36,597 bases of DNA from Helicobacteraceae bacterium (GTDB taxonomy: Bacteria > Campylobacterota > Campylobacteria > Campylobacterales > Sulfurimonadaceae): assembly GCA_015488775.1 (NCBI GenBank), contig WFNF01000039.1:1-36597 (forward strand), written 5' to 3'. The translations under genes and the position numbers were made by a program. Numbering within the stretch: position 1 is the first letter of the stretch; the number at the start of each line of letters is the position of its first letter. A model generated the notes under the pieces. It was given only the letters and a program-made list of their open reading frames with translations, made no database searches and was not told the DNA's origin. This document shows positions 1 to 8,336 of this stretch, one piece after another.

Positions 1-46
1 ATAATTGATTATTTTTAAAAAAATGCTTATTATTCTTAAAGATTTA

Positions 47-124
47 GTGTGTGTTATGTGGAATATATCGTTTTAACACACACTTTTGTGTGTTAATTGG
101 AAGATTTTGGCAATAACACACACA
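47..124. repeat. Nested inverted repeats of TAACACACA
   Basis: Four copies of a TAACACACA-type word lie in alternating orientation: 47-56 (reverse), 74-83 (forward), 87-95 (reverse) and 114-124 (forward). The inner pair forms a perfect 10-bp stem (73-82 with 87-96) around a CTTT loop. The outer pair (47-56 with 114-123) matches over 10 bp and encloses it. This could be a transposon-end or REP-like structure, an operator cluster, or part of a terminator for something left of the window. I cannot choose between these from one copy. Confidence 0.7.
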
Positions 125-133
125 ATGTTACTT

Positions 134-314
134 AAGTGGAGGTGTAAAATGCAAGTCAAGAAAAAATGAAAAATGGGGTCAGGAAAAATGGGGTCAGGAC
201 ACAACCCACTACCCACTACTTTTAAAAGAAATTAAGCTACAACGCTTATAAAACACGATGGAGTAAACAAGAGCGAGAAGCGCACTTAACTCTCCTGTGA
301 ATGAACCTCCACTT
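134..314. mobile_element. Possible small mobile-element scar
   Basis: A 10-bp perfect inverted repeat, AAGTGGAGGT (134-143) and ACCTCCACTT (305-314), brackets about 160 bp with no open reading frame. Inside are a 15-bp tandem duplication with core ATGGGGTCAGG and a short ACCCACT repeat. From memory, GGGGTCAGGACACAACCC-like sequence often sits next to REP-associated or IS200-like transposase genes. No transposase or target-site duplication is visible, so this is at best a non-autonomous remnant. It lies directly behind the stop codon of the transglutaminase-like gene at 321. Confidence 0.35.
169..217. repeat. Short tandem repeats
   Basis: The 15-mer with core AATGGGGTCAGG occurs twice head to tail (169-183 and 184-198). 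It is followed by two copies of ACCCACT (204-210 and 211-217). The contrast with the surrounding A/T-rich DNA suggests imported or slippage-derived sequence. Confidence 0.75.
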
Positions 315-320
315 TAGTGC

Positions 321-2192
321 TTATAACTTTTTAATCAAACTTTTTAACTCATCAAGCTCTTTTTTAGAGCTTGATTTTGAGTATCTTAGTTTATGGTAGA
401 GTCTGTTTATCTTATTTAGCTCAGGTATATTTATACTTTTTAAAAATATATTTATATCCTCATTAGCAGCTTTTTTATATCCAAGTTTTTCTAGTTTTTT
501 TAGTAGGGTATTTATAGGTTTTTGTGTTATATGTAGCTTTTCATCTTTTCTAAGTGAGATGCCTAGAAGGGTTGTTATAGATATAAAGATTAAAACATAA
601 AAAGTAAACTTTAGAGCAAAACTTGAATCATCTAAAAGCTTTTTTAGTATATTCATTTGCTTGTCTCTTGTGTAGTCAAGTATCCAGTTTTCTATGATGT
701 GTTTTAGATATAGGTAGTTTAAAGATAGTTCACTTATATATTTGTTTGGTTTTTCTTGAGATTCTATTTTTGAGGCATATATAGTTGGGTCTATGCGTTT
801 CCACTCTTTATCTATATATACTTCAACCCAAGCGTGAGCATCTGATTCTTTTATGATTAGGTAGTTTTTGTGTAGGTACTCTTTATTGCTTTTATAGCCT
901 GTTACTACTCTTGATGGGATGTTTAATGCACGAGCAAGTAGGGTGAATGTTGAAGCAAAATGAACACAGTATCCCTTTTTGTATTTGAATAAAAAAGATT
1001 CTTCAGGATTTTTTTCATCTATTAGAGGTTTTAGAGAATATATTAGCTCACTTTTTTTGAAGTAATTTATGAGATTATCTAAACTTTCCTGATCAGATGT
1101 TGACTTTAGTGTTTTAGCTAAGATGTTTAGTTGTGGGTATCTACTTTGATTAAAGTCAAGCGATATAGCTCTTTTGGCTTTTGAGATGTTTTCATGATTT
1201 TTACTTGAAAAATATGAGGTGATTTTATAGTGTGTTATATCTTTAATTGCTTTGTTTGAGATGATTACACTGTCATCATTTATCATAGAGTTTTTAATCC
1301 CCTCTTGGGCAAAATCTAAAGAGTATATGTATGGTTTATAGGTTGGGTACAAAGTAACTTTATAAGTTGTTTTTTTTGCCTTAGCTCTTAATGGTTTAAA
1401 GTAATGTTTTTTAAGTTTTATCTGCTTCCATGTGTCTGTGTATTTTGTGTAAAGAGTTGAACCTCTAAAGTATAAATCATCACTTTGTGGTACATCACCA
1501 TCAAAAAGTATCTCCATAACTATTCTACTTGATGGTACTAAAAGTGAACTTGAACCTATCGACATCTCCCCATCATGTGAGGTTCTTTTTATATCATCAT
1601 TTGTAAAACCATAGTTTGATGTCTCAAAACTTATGCGTGGGAAAACTAAAAAAAGTATAAGTACAATAGGCAGAGATAGTAAAAATATACTCATAGATTT
1701 TTTTAAAACTACACCTAAAGTTGTATTCATAACGCTCCATAAAAGCATAGTAGAAAAAGTAAAAATTGCAAACACCATATATAAAAGCATACTTATGGAG
1801 TTATAAAAGAAAAAAGAGAGTATTAGAAGTAGAGCAGGGGAGAAGAGTAGGTAAAAGTTTATACTTCCACTTAATCGTTGAAGCATAATAACATAGATTA
1901 AAGTTGAACTTGTAAGTTTTATAAAAACAGAAAAACGGCTAATCCCTGCGTAGTTCAACTCACCATAAAAACTTACAAATATAATGATCAAACCTAAAAA
2001 CATAAAACTGTTTACCAAGCTTTTACTGACATTTTTTACAAATATAATCATTAAACTAGTAAGTATTAAAAAGATTAACATAAAGCCGTTTAAATATGGT
2101 AGATGTGGTAAAATAGCCACTATAAGAGCTATATCTATGCGTCTAAGTGTAGATGGTTGTTTAGTAAGTGCTAAGGTGTTTAAGAATTTCAT
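321..2192 (-). CDS. Membrane transglutaminase-like protein (TgpA type)
   Basis: A 623-residue protein in the TgpA layout: about five to seven N-terminal membrane segments (residues ~20-185), a large region expected to be periplasmic, a transglutaminase core, and a further membrane segment near residues 525-545 before a short cytoplasmic tail. The Cys-His-Asp triad is present as C409 (KGYCVHFAS), H453 (DAHAWVEV) and D468 (RIDPT). It is the last gene of a moxR-DUF58-transglutaminase operon and overlaps the DUF58 gene by 32 bp, which suggests coupled translation. Proteins of this family are linked to envelope or peptide crosslinking or proteolysis, but the substrate is not known here. Confidence 0.85.
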   Translation of the reverse strand: MKFLNTLALTKQPSTLRRIDIALIVAILPHLPYLNGFMLIFLILTSLMIIFVKNVSKSLVNSFMFLGLIIIFVSFYGELNYAGISRFSVFIKLTSSTLIYVIMLQRLSGSINFYLLFSPALLLILSFFFYNSISMLLYMVFAIFTFSTMLLWSVMNTTLGVVLKKSMSIFLLSLPIVLILFLVFPRISFETSNYGFTNDDIKRTSHDGEMSIGSSSLLVPSSRIVMEILFDGDVPQSDDLYFRGSTLYTKYTDTWKQIKLKKHYFKPLRAKAKKTTYKVTLYPTYKPYIYSLDFAQEGIKNSMINDDSVIISNKAIKDITHYKITSYFSSKNHENISKAKRAISLDFNQSRYPQLNILAKTLKSTSDQESLDNLINYFKKSELIYSLKPLIDEKNPEESFLFKYKKGYCVHFASTFTLLARALNIPSRVVTGYKSNKEYLHKNYLIIKESDAHAWVEVYIDKEWKRIDPTIYASKIESQEKPNKYISELSLNYLYLKHIIENWILDYTRDKQMNILKKLLDDSSFALKFTFYVLIFISITTLLGISLRKDEKLHITQKPINTLLKKLEKLGYKKAANEDINIFLKSINIPELNKINRLYHKLRYSKSSSKKELDELKSLIKKL

Positions 2193-3039
2193 CTATACTC
2201 ATTTTTGTGGAATCTAGTCTTGTGTTAGGCATATTTATAATAAAATCTTTTTTAGTTTTTTCACACTCTAATGCCCATAAACAAAGTTGTGAAAGTTTTG
2301 ACTCTTTATCTTTTGCACAACTATTATAATCAAACACAAGCTCAAAATTTTCTTCATTGAAGTTGTACTCTTTAACATAAAGTTTGTTTTTAGAGGCGTA
2401 AAGTGGCCAGTGTATATTTGCGATTTTATCTGATGTTTGGAACTCTTTTATATTTTTAAAATCATCTAAATCTCCACTTATACTGTAGTTTAAGCTTAAA
2501 AACTTTTCTAAACTAATCCCTTGTGGTTTTGGGTAAACTAAGATATCATCAAATTTTTTTAACTTATAAAAAACTTGTTGAGGGAGTGGAAATTTTGATA
2601 GTAGCTTATAAGCTTCAAGTTTTTGAACACCCCTTTTTTCACAATATAAACTAAGTGAGCTAAATATAGTTTTATCAACATCATCTAAGAAAGTAATCTC
2701 TTTATCTTCTCTATCAGACAAATATATGTTGTAGGATATATTTTTTGCAGATACTTTAAAGTTTAAACTATTTGTTGTATCTGCGTAGAGTCTTGTTTTT
2801 TCTAAAGTAAAATCTATATCTTTTATATTTACTCTACCAAAATAGTAGGAACTTATCGCTATAGAAAATGTAAAAAACATAGCAAGATACACTATGTTAT
2901 AGTTATGGAAAAATGCTTGTGAAAACAGACCAATTAAAAGTAGTATAAGCAGATATATGTAGGGTGTAGGCTTTTCGTAAGCCTCCCTCTCAACATTTTC
3001 ATATCTGCGATATAAGGAGGCTTGCCATCTCTTTAGCAC
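2161..3039 (-). CDS. DUF58 domain protein
   Basis: A 292-residue protein with two adjacent hydrophobic segments (about residues 27-66). It ends in the DUF58 signature around KIANIHWPLYASKNKLYVKEY, with conserved Trp and Lys/Glu. DUF58 proteins accompany MoxR AAA+ ATPases and are VWA-like, probably acting in assembly of envelope complexes. I chose the GTG start at 3039: a strong Shine-Dalgarno (AAGGAGGG on the minus strand, 3048-3055) lies 8 nt upstream inside moxR, and no in-frame ATG exists nearby. It overlaps moxR by 41 bp and the transglutaminase gene by 32 bp, so the three are a tightly coupled unit. Confidence 0.83.
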   Translation of the reverse strand: MLKRWQASLYRRYENVEREAYEKPTPYIYLLILLLIGLFSQAFFHNYNIVYLAMFFTFSIAISSYYFGRVNIKDIDFTLEKTRLYADTTNSLNFKVSAKNISYNIYLSDREDKEITFLDDVDKTIFSSLSLYCEKRGVQKLEAYKLLSKFPLPQQVFYKLKKFDDILVYPKPQGISLEKFLSLNYSISGDLDDFKNIKEFQTSDKIANIHWPLYASKNKLYVKEYNFNEENFELVFDYNSCAKDKESKLSQLCLWALECEKTKKDFIINMPNTRLDSTKMSIDEILKHLSTY

Positions 3040-3883
3040 TACTTTTTCCCTCCTTAAGTTCTAGCCTATGTGCTACAATATACTCTAAAGTTTCGCTAAT
3101 ATCTGATGGTATAACATAGTCTCTACCATTGATTAAGGCATACGCACTCAATATCTTTACTATATCTAAAGAACCCCTAGTTGAGATACCATAGTAAAAC
3201 TTGCCTGAATCTCTTGAAAAGTTTAATATATTTTGTATAGAGTCTAAAATCTCATCACTTAGATAGATTTCATTGACTTTTCTTTTTAGTTCGTTTATTT
3301 TACTAAGTGGAAACTTTCTAAGCAAATTGTAATCAACACTTTTTCTTTGTAATATTGCTCTTTGAGCTTCTTTTGAAGGGTAGCCAAGACTTAAACTCAT
3401 AGCAAAGCGGTCAAGTTCAGATTGAGGAAGTGTATATACTCCATGCTCCTCTATGGGGTTTTTAGTTGCAATAACAAAAAAAGTATCATCTAGTTTATAT
3501 GTTGTAGAATCAACACTTACAGTTTTTTCACTCATAGCCTCTAAAAGTGCAGATTGTGTTTTTGCTGAGGCTCTGTTTATCTCATCTGCTAATACAAATG
3601 AGTTAAAAATTGGACCTTTTTTAAACTCAAAACTAGATGTTGAGGCATTAAATATATTTACACCTATTATGTCACTTGGCATCATATCTGATGTAAATTG
3701 CACCCTTGCAAAATCTAACTCTAAAATGGAAGCAAAAGCGTGTGCTAAAGTGGTTTTACCAACACCTGGTATATCTTCTATAAGTAGATGAGAATTAGCT
3801 AAAAAACATGTAAGAACAAGTTTAATCTCTTTCTCCTTACCGAATACAACTTTTGAAATTTCATCTACTATATCTTGAATCAT
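2999..3883 (-). CDS. moxR: MoxR-family AAA+ ATPase
   Basis: A 294-residue AAA+ ATPase with a Walker A (G40-V-G-K43-T44) and Walker B (LADE, about 98-101). It has the MoxR sequence EINRASAKTQSALLEAM and a sensor region near ATKNPIEEHG. MoxR ATPases remodel or insert metal cofactors into partner proteins, often with VWA proteins. It starts 2 bp after pgeF ends and runs into the DUF58 gene. It is the only moxR in the window, so it may also serve the Bat-type VWA operon at 32453-36038; that is inference. Confidence 0.92.
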   Translation of the reverse strand: MIQDIVDEISKVVFGKEKEIKLVLTCFLANSHLLIEDIPGVGKTTLAHAFASILELDFARVQFTSDMMPSDIIGVNIFNASTSSFEFKKGPIFNSFVLADEINRASAKTQSALLEAMSEKTVSVDSTTYKLDDTFFVIATKNPIEEHGVYTLPQSELDRFAMSLSLGYPSKEAQRAILQRKSVDYNLLRKFPLSKINELKRKVNEIYLSDEILDSIQNILNFSRDSGKFYYGISTRGSLDIVKILSAYALINGRDYVIPSDISETLEYIVAHRLELKEGKSSAKEMASLLISQI

Positions 3884-3885
3884 TT

Positions 3886-4608
3886 TTACTCTTTTATAAG
3901 TATTATCCCTGCTTGTCTTCCTGTAATATTATCTCTTCTATACGAGAAGTAACTTTGATCACAAGATGTACAAACTTTAGGATTATTTATATTGATGATA
4001 CCCTCTTTTTCTAACTGGTAGATTAATATAGAGTTGATATCTAAAAAAAACTTCTTGTTTTCCTCTTTTATGGAAAAATTGTAAGGTGTGGCTTCAAGCT
4101 CATGTGCTATCTCTTTGCCTACCTCATAACAATCTTGACAAATAGCAGGACCCAAGTCAACCTCTATATCTTCACTTTTGCAAAAAAAATTATCTCTCAT
4201 AGTATCTAAAGTGTTTTTAACTATGTTTTTTACAGCTCCTGCTCTTCCTGCGTGTGCAACTGCTATAACAGCTTTTGTTTTATCGCTAAAAAGTAAAGGT
4301 GTACAATCAGCACTCATTATCATTAAGGGTGTATTTGTTAGCTTTGTTACAAGTGCGTCACACTCATAGGGAGTGTTAAAATTATCTTTTTTGTCTACAA
4401 CTTTCACTATGTTGGAGTGTATCTGTTTCATGTGGGCTAATGAGTTTAGATTATAACTCATCTGATCAGATAAGATTTTATGGTTTTGTAAAACTATATC
4501 TTTGTTATCATTAACATGAAAGGCTAGGTTTAGGGAGTTATAATCTTTGCTAGATTTACCACCATCTTTGGTGGTAAATTTTTTGATGATATTTTTATTT
4601 AATCTCAT
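3886..4608 (-). CDS. pgeF: YfiH/PgeF family purine nucleoside phosphorylase-like protein
   Basis: A protein of about 240 residues of the laccase-domain (YfiH, Cu-oxidase_4) family. Signature segments are MSADCTPLL, AVAHAGRAG and GPAICQDCYEVG, which hold the conserved Cys/His metal site. In other bacteria members act on purine nucleosides and help peptidoglycan editing. The usual HAGWRG reads HAGRAG here, a small departure. The ATG at 4608 is preferred; an in-frame TTG at 4626 would add six residues and lengthen the overlap with the upstream lipoprotein gene. It lies in an operon with that lipoprotein gene and moxR. Confidence 0.82.
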   Translation of the reverse strand: MRLNKNIIKKFTTKDGGKSSKDYNSLNLAFHVNDNKDIVLQNHKILSDQMSYNLNSLAHMKQIHSNIVKVVDKKDNFNTPYECDALVTKLTNTPLMIMSADCTPLLFSDKTKAVIAVAHAGRAGAVKNIVKNTLDTMRDNFFCKSEDIEVDLGPAICQDCYEVGKEIAHELEATPYNFSIKEENKKFFLDINSILIYQLEKEGIININNPKVCTSCDQSYFSYRRDNITGRQAGIILIKE

Positions 4609-5872
4609 CTGGGACTTGGTAATCAAACATTTGATTTAATAACAGTTGCCCACTCATATTTTTTATAATTGTTTGTGCTTCAACAATTAAAGCATCTAAG
4701 TCTGTATTAGAAACATCTGGTGTATTTAGATGTAGGGTAGCTGTAATATTATTTTTACACATAGGTTTATTTAAGATTTTTGATGCATTTAAATCGTAAC
4801 CAGTTGTAGCTGTAACATCTTTGTTTTTTGCATCATAACATTTATACTCAAAACCGTTAAAATCTTCTATATCTATATAGTCTGTTTTACTAAATAGAGT
4901 TTTGAAATCAAAAACAAAAGTTGTATCAACAACAAAGAAAAAATCTTTTATTGTGTATTCAAAGTTTTTATTTGAACTTAGATTTTTTAATACATCAGGT
5001 ATAACATCTTGGTATGATTTATAATCAACCCCATCACCGATAAAATCAAGATTTTTTAAGTTTATATCTTTTGCTATAGTTAAAGCATTTGTAAAATCTG
5101 TTTTTGCAGTATCTAGTCTTGCAGTATCATTCATTGCAAAAACTTTATCCGTATCTTGATTTAAAACACTAACTGGATCAACTAATAGTGGAATGTATCC
5201 ATCTACATTTGTTTTATAGTAATTCAACTTACCATAACTGTATGAGCTTAAAAACTCTAGTTGGGCAGCTACTGTTAAAAGTACAACTCTCATAGCTTGC
5301 GCATTGTCATAAGTTAGACCATCTCCACTCCAGTATCTAAAAACATAGTTTTCATCAGGAAAAGATAGTTTTAATTTATCGCTTAAGTTTCTAAACTTTT
5401 TAGCTGAGTCTTGAGCAAGGCGGTTTACCTCATTTATATCTGTTATATTTACATCTATATTTGAGTTTACAAGATAGTCTGTAACACTTGAACTCTCAAA
5501 AGCTGTCATAAACTCTGTAACAATTTTATCGTAGTTTTTAATATCAAACGAAACTATACTTTTTAAGATTGGATCTTCTGTTAAGTCAAAAACATCCATA
5601 AATGCTAAAGCTGTGTCTATATCTGGACTTGTTTCACCATTTACAGGGTTTTCTAAAATAGTTCTAATTTTTGCAACTATCTCTTTATTACCTAAATTAG
5701 ATGTTAATAAACCCTCAAAAGTTGAAAAAGCTTTATTTACAGTTTCAGATTCATCAAGATATTTTTTCTTTGGTACTGGTGGTACATATTCTTTTTCATT
5801 GGTGTTTTGCTCACCACATCCACTTAAAAGTAATATTAGTACACTTGTACACATTAATAAGATTTTTTTCAT
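4595..5872 (-). CDS. Unknown lipoprotein, 425 aa
   Basis: I do not recognise this family. The start MKKILLMCTS... with lipobox LSGC (C19) marks it as a lipoprotein exported through Sec and lipidated. The mature part is acidic, rich in Asn, Asp and Thr, with no repeats and two later cysteines (about residues 351 and 378) that could form a disulfide. It is the first gene of the operon leading to pgeF, moxR, DUF58 and the transglutaminase gene, and its end overlaps pgeF by about 14 bp. By position it may work in the same envelope process, but nothing in the sequence shows its activity. Confidence 0.8.
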   Translation of the reverse strand: MKKILLMCTSVLILLLSGCGEQNTNEKEYVPPVPKKKYLDESETVNKAFSTFEGLLTSNLGNKEIVAKIRTILENPVNGETSPDIDTALAFMDVFDLTEDPILKSIVSFDIKNYDKIVTEFMTAFESSSVTDYLVNSNIDVNITDINEVNRLAQDSAKKFRNLSDKLKLSFPDENYVFRYWSGDGLTYDNAQAMRVVLLTVAAQLEFLSSYSYGKLNYYKTNVDGYIPLLVDPVSVLNQDTDKVFAMNDTARLDTAKTDFTNALTIAKDINLKNLDFIGDGVDYKSYQDVIPDVLKNLSSNKNFEYTIKDFFFVVDTTFVFDFKTLFSKTDYIDIEDFNGFEYKCYDAKNKDVTATTGYDLNASKILNKPMCKNNITATLHLNTPDVSNTDLDALIVEAQTIIKNMSGQLLLNQMFDYQVPDEIK

Positions 5873-6039
5873 AAAGTTCCTTTGTTGATTATCACTGAGC
5901 TATTTTATCATAAAGAGGGAAGATTTGGTGTATTTGTAAAGATACTATCTTAAAGTGTTACATTAAGCTACTCATTTACTATGGGTTATCTTAGAGTTAG
6001 TAATATTTGGTAATTAAATTAAATATTTCAAGGTTCTTT

Positions 6040-6879
6040 ATGAATAAATCAATTAAAACACTTCTTTTAAGTTCTGTTCTTGCTCTAGGTCTAAGTGCTC
6101 AAACTATAGTTACAGTTAATGGCGTAAATATTACAAGCGAAGATGTAAACAAAGTTTTACAAGAGGGAACTCAAGGTCGTTTTTCAACTTTGCCAACTCA
6201 AAAGCAACAAGAGCTTACTAAAAGGGTTGTTGATAATATGGTTGTTCAGGAATTAGTTTACGCAGATGCTAAAAAGTCTGGAGTTTTAAAGTCTAAAGAG
6301 TTCAAAACAGAGTTAGATAAAGTTATGGTTAATGTAAAAAAACAACTTGCTGCAAAAGTTTGGGAAAAACAAGAGTTTGCCAAAATTAGTGTGAGTAAAA
6401 AAGATGTTAAGGCTTATTATAACTCTCATAAAAGTGAATTTGTTGAGAAAGAGAAAGTTCATGCTAGGCATATTTTAGTAAAAACTGAAGATTCAGCTAA
6501 AAATATAATTTCACAACTCGCATTTTTAACTGGAGATGCTTTAAAAGCAAAATTTATAGAGTTAGCAAAAACTGAATCAACTGGTCCTAGTGGTCCAAAA
6601 GGTGGAGATTTAGGATCTTTTCCTCGTGGTCAAATGGTACCAGAGTTTAATGATAAAGTTTTCTCAATGCAAGTTGGCACTATAACAAGAGAACCTGTTA
6701 AAACTCAGTTTGGTTACCACATCATCTATCTTGAAGATAAAAAAGCTGGTAAAACTTTAACTTACAATGATGTAGAAAAGTTTATAGATCAAAAATTAAA
6801 ACTTGAAAAATTTAAGAAAAAGATGGAAACTAAGATGAAATCTTTAAAAGATGGAGCAAAGATAACTTACGCTAGATAA
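6040..6879 (+). CDS. peb4: Periplasmic peptidyl-prolyl isomerase, PEB4/SurA type
   Basis: A 279-residue protein with a Sec signal peptide (MNKSIKTLLLSS... to about SAQ), an N-terminal helical chaperone region, then a parvulin domain. The domain runs from about VHARHILVKT to GYHIIYLED, with GGDLGSFPRGQMVPEF in the middle. It closely matches the layout and length of Campylobacter PEB4 (Cj0596), a periplasmic chaperone for outer-membrane proteins. The ATG at 6040 is preferred over an upstream in-frame TTG (6007) because it begins a clean signal peptide and follows AAGG. It is divergent from the lipoprotein gene; the 167-bp gap should hold both promoters. Confidence 0.88.
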   Translation: MNKSIKTLLLSSVLALGLSAQTIVTVNGVNITSEDVNKVLQEGTQGRFSTLPTQKQQELTKRVVDNMVVQELVYADAKKSGVLKSKEFKTELDKVMVNVKKQLAAKVWEKQEFAKISVSKKDVKAYYNSHKSEFVEKEKVHARHILVKTEDSAKNIISQLAFLTGDALKAKFIELAKTESTGPSGPKGGDLGSFPRGQMVPEFNDKVFSMQVGTITREPVKTQFGYHIIYLEDKKAGKTLTYNDVEKFIDQKLKLEKFKKKMETKMKSLKDGAKITYAR

Positions 6880-6895
6880 GTTACTATAAATCATT

Positions 6896-7783
6896 ATGAA
6901 AGTAAATTATGAGTTTTTACTACCATCGCCAGTTGAAACTTTTAACTTTTATAATAGAAAAATCTATATAAAAAGGGATGATAAAATAAATCCCCTTTTT
7001 TCTGGAAACAAATACAGAAAACTACACTCATACTTTGATCAAGACTTAAGTAATATAGCTTTTATAATCTCTTATGGTGGAATCCAATCGAATGCTATGC
7101 TCTCCATTGCATCGTTTGCTTTTTTACATAATCTTAAATTTTTCTATATTGTCAAAAGTGTACCTAGCTTTTTAAAAGAGAACCCACATGGCAACTATGC
7201 TAAGGCTTTGGAATTTGGTATGAAAGTTATAGAAAAAGGTTATGATAATTTTTATGACAAAGTGGAAAAATACAAATATTTAAAACGCTCTATGTTTATA
7301 AATCAAGGTGGCGCTGATGATGCTGCTAAAGATGGGGTAGAAGAGCTTTCTCGTGAGATTGTAGATTTTATGATAGAAAATCAGATAGAGAAATTAAATG
7401 TTATAACTCCAAGTGGAACAGGAACAACATCTTTTTATCTTGCTTATTTTTTAAGTGAAATGGCCAATATCTACACAACTCCAACTGTCGCTGGAAAAGA
7501 AAACTTAATAAATCAGATGAAACAACTCGGCGATATACCAAATATAAATATCATAGATACTAAAAAAAGGTTTAAGTACGCTAAACCTTACAAAGAGTTT
7601 CTAAATATGTATCACTATCTTAAAAATTTTGATATTGATATTGATCTGATTTATGCTCCAAAAACACTTATCGCTTTAAAAGAAAACTTAAAAGATATTG
7701 ATGGGGATATTTTATATATTCACTCTGGTGGACTCATTGGAAATGAGTCTATGTTAAAGAGATATGAAAAGGATAATATCTAA
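6896..7783 (+). CDS. PLP-dependent deaminase/desulfhydrase-like enzyme
   Basis: A 295-residue fold-type II PLP enzyme related to 1-aminocyclopropane-1-carboxylate deaminase and D-cysteine desulfhydrase. The N-terminal KRDDKINPLFSGNKYRKL holds the probable Schiff-base lysine. ISYGGIQSNAML and the phosphate-binding TPSGTGTTSF are also present. The protein is shorter than typical ACC deaminase (about 330-340 residues), so the exact substrate is open. The gene follows the PEB4-type gene by 16 bp and ends overlapping the convergent beta-barrel gene by 4 bp. Confidence 0.8.
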   Translation: MKVNYEFLLPSPVETFNFYNRKIYIKRDDKINPLFSGNKYRKLHSYFDQDLSNIAFIISYGGIQSNAMLSIASFAFLHNLKFFYIVKSVPSFLKENPHGNYAKALEFGMKVIEKGYDNFYDKVEKYKYLKRSMFINQGGADDAAKDGVEELSREIVDFMIENQIEKLNVITPSGTGTTSFYLAYFLSEMANIYTTPTVAGKENLINQMKQLGDIPNINIIDTKKRFKYAKPYKEFLNMYHYLKNFDIDIDLIYAPKTLIALKENLKDIDGDILYIHSGGLIGNESMLKRYEKDNI

Positions 7784-8328
7784 AAGATATATTTAATCCC
7801 TAGAGTAAGTATATGTTGGTTTAGGTAAGAGGTAGTATCTGTTTTAAGAGAACCTAGATATCTATATGTTAATGTTGGTACAAAAGACTCTGTTACTTGG
7901 TAACCAACAGCCATAGATGGTGAAAATGCAAGGTGTGCTGGCTTTGTTTCAACTAAGTCACTAAGTCCTGTAACACCAAAGCCTAAACCTAAAGACGTGA
8001 CATAAGGAGTTTCATTTGTAAACTCATAATAGTATGAGAGTAGATATGTGCTGTTTACTAAAGTACCACTTGCTGCGATTGGTGTAGATGAATCTATAGA
8101 CTCCAACTCATTTTGTGAATAGTAAGTTGTAAGTGAAAATCTATGCTCTTTGTGTTTATATCCAATTTCACCAACTCCTGCAAAACCAGTTTTAAAATTT
8201 TGCTTGTTTGAGTTTATCTCAAAGTTATCTACATTTGTAGCACCAAGTCCAAGTTCTAAATAGATTCCGTTATCTGCATTTAGTGTACTTACAAAAAGTA
8301 GTGGTAATAATAATTTTTTAAAATTCAT
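7780..8328 (-). CDS. Small outer-membrane beta-barrel protein (hypothetical)
   Basis: A 182-residue protein with a signal peptide (cleavage probably after LNA) and alternating hydrophobic/polar strands rich in Gly, Tyr and Thr. It ends in LTLGIKYIF, a C-terminal Phe typical of outer-membrane barrels. The size suits an eight-stranded OmpW/OmpA-like barrel. No specific family is recognised. It lies 8 bp downstream of the YkgJ-type gene in the same orientation. Confidence 0.7.
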   Translation of the reverse strand: MNFKKLLLPLLFVSTLNADNGIYLELGLGATNVDNFEINSNKQNFKTGFAGVGEIGYKHKEHRFSLTTYYSQNELESIDSSTPIAASGTLVNSTYLLSYYYEFTNETPYVTSLGLGFGVTGLSDLVETKPAHLAFSPSMAVGYQVTESFVPTLTYRYLGSLKTDTTSYLNQHILTLGIKYIF

Positions 8329-8336
8329 TTTTTTCC

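Noticed and set aside
47-217. CRISPR array
   Set aside because: Repeats are short, in alternating orientation or in direct tandem, without regular spacers, and no cas gene is near.
6007-6039. TTG start upstream of the PEB4-type gene
   Set aside because: It would put eleven extra residues before a clean signal peptide; the ATG at 6040 has AAGG upstream.
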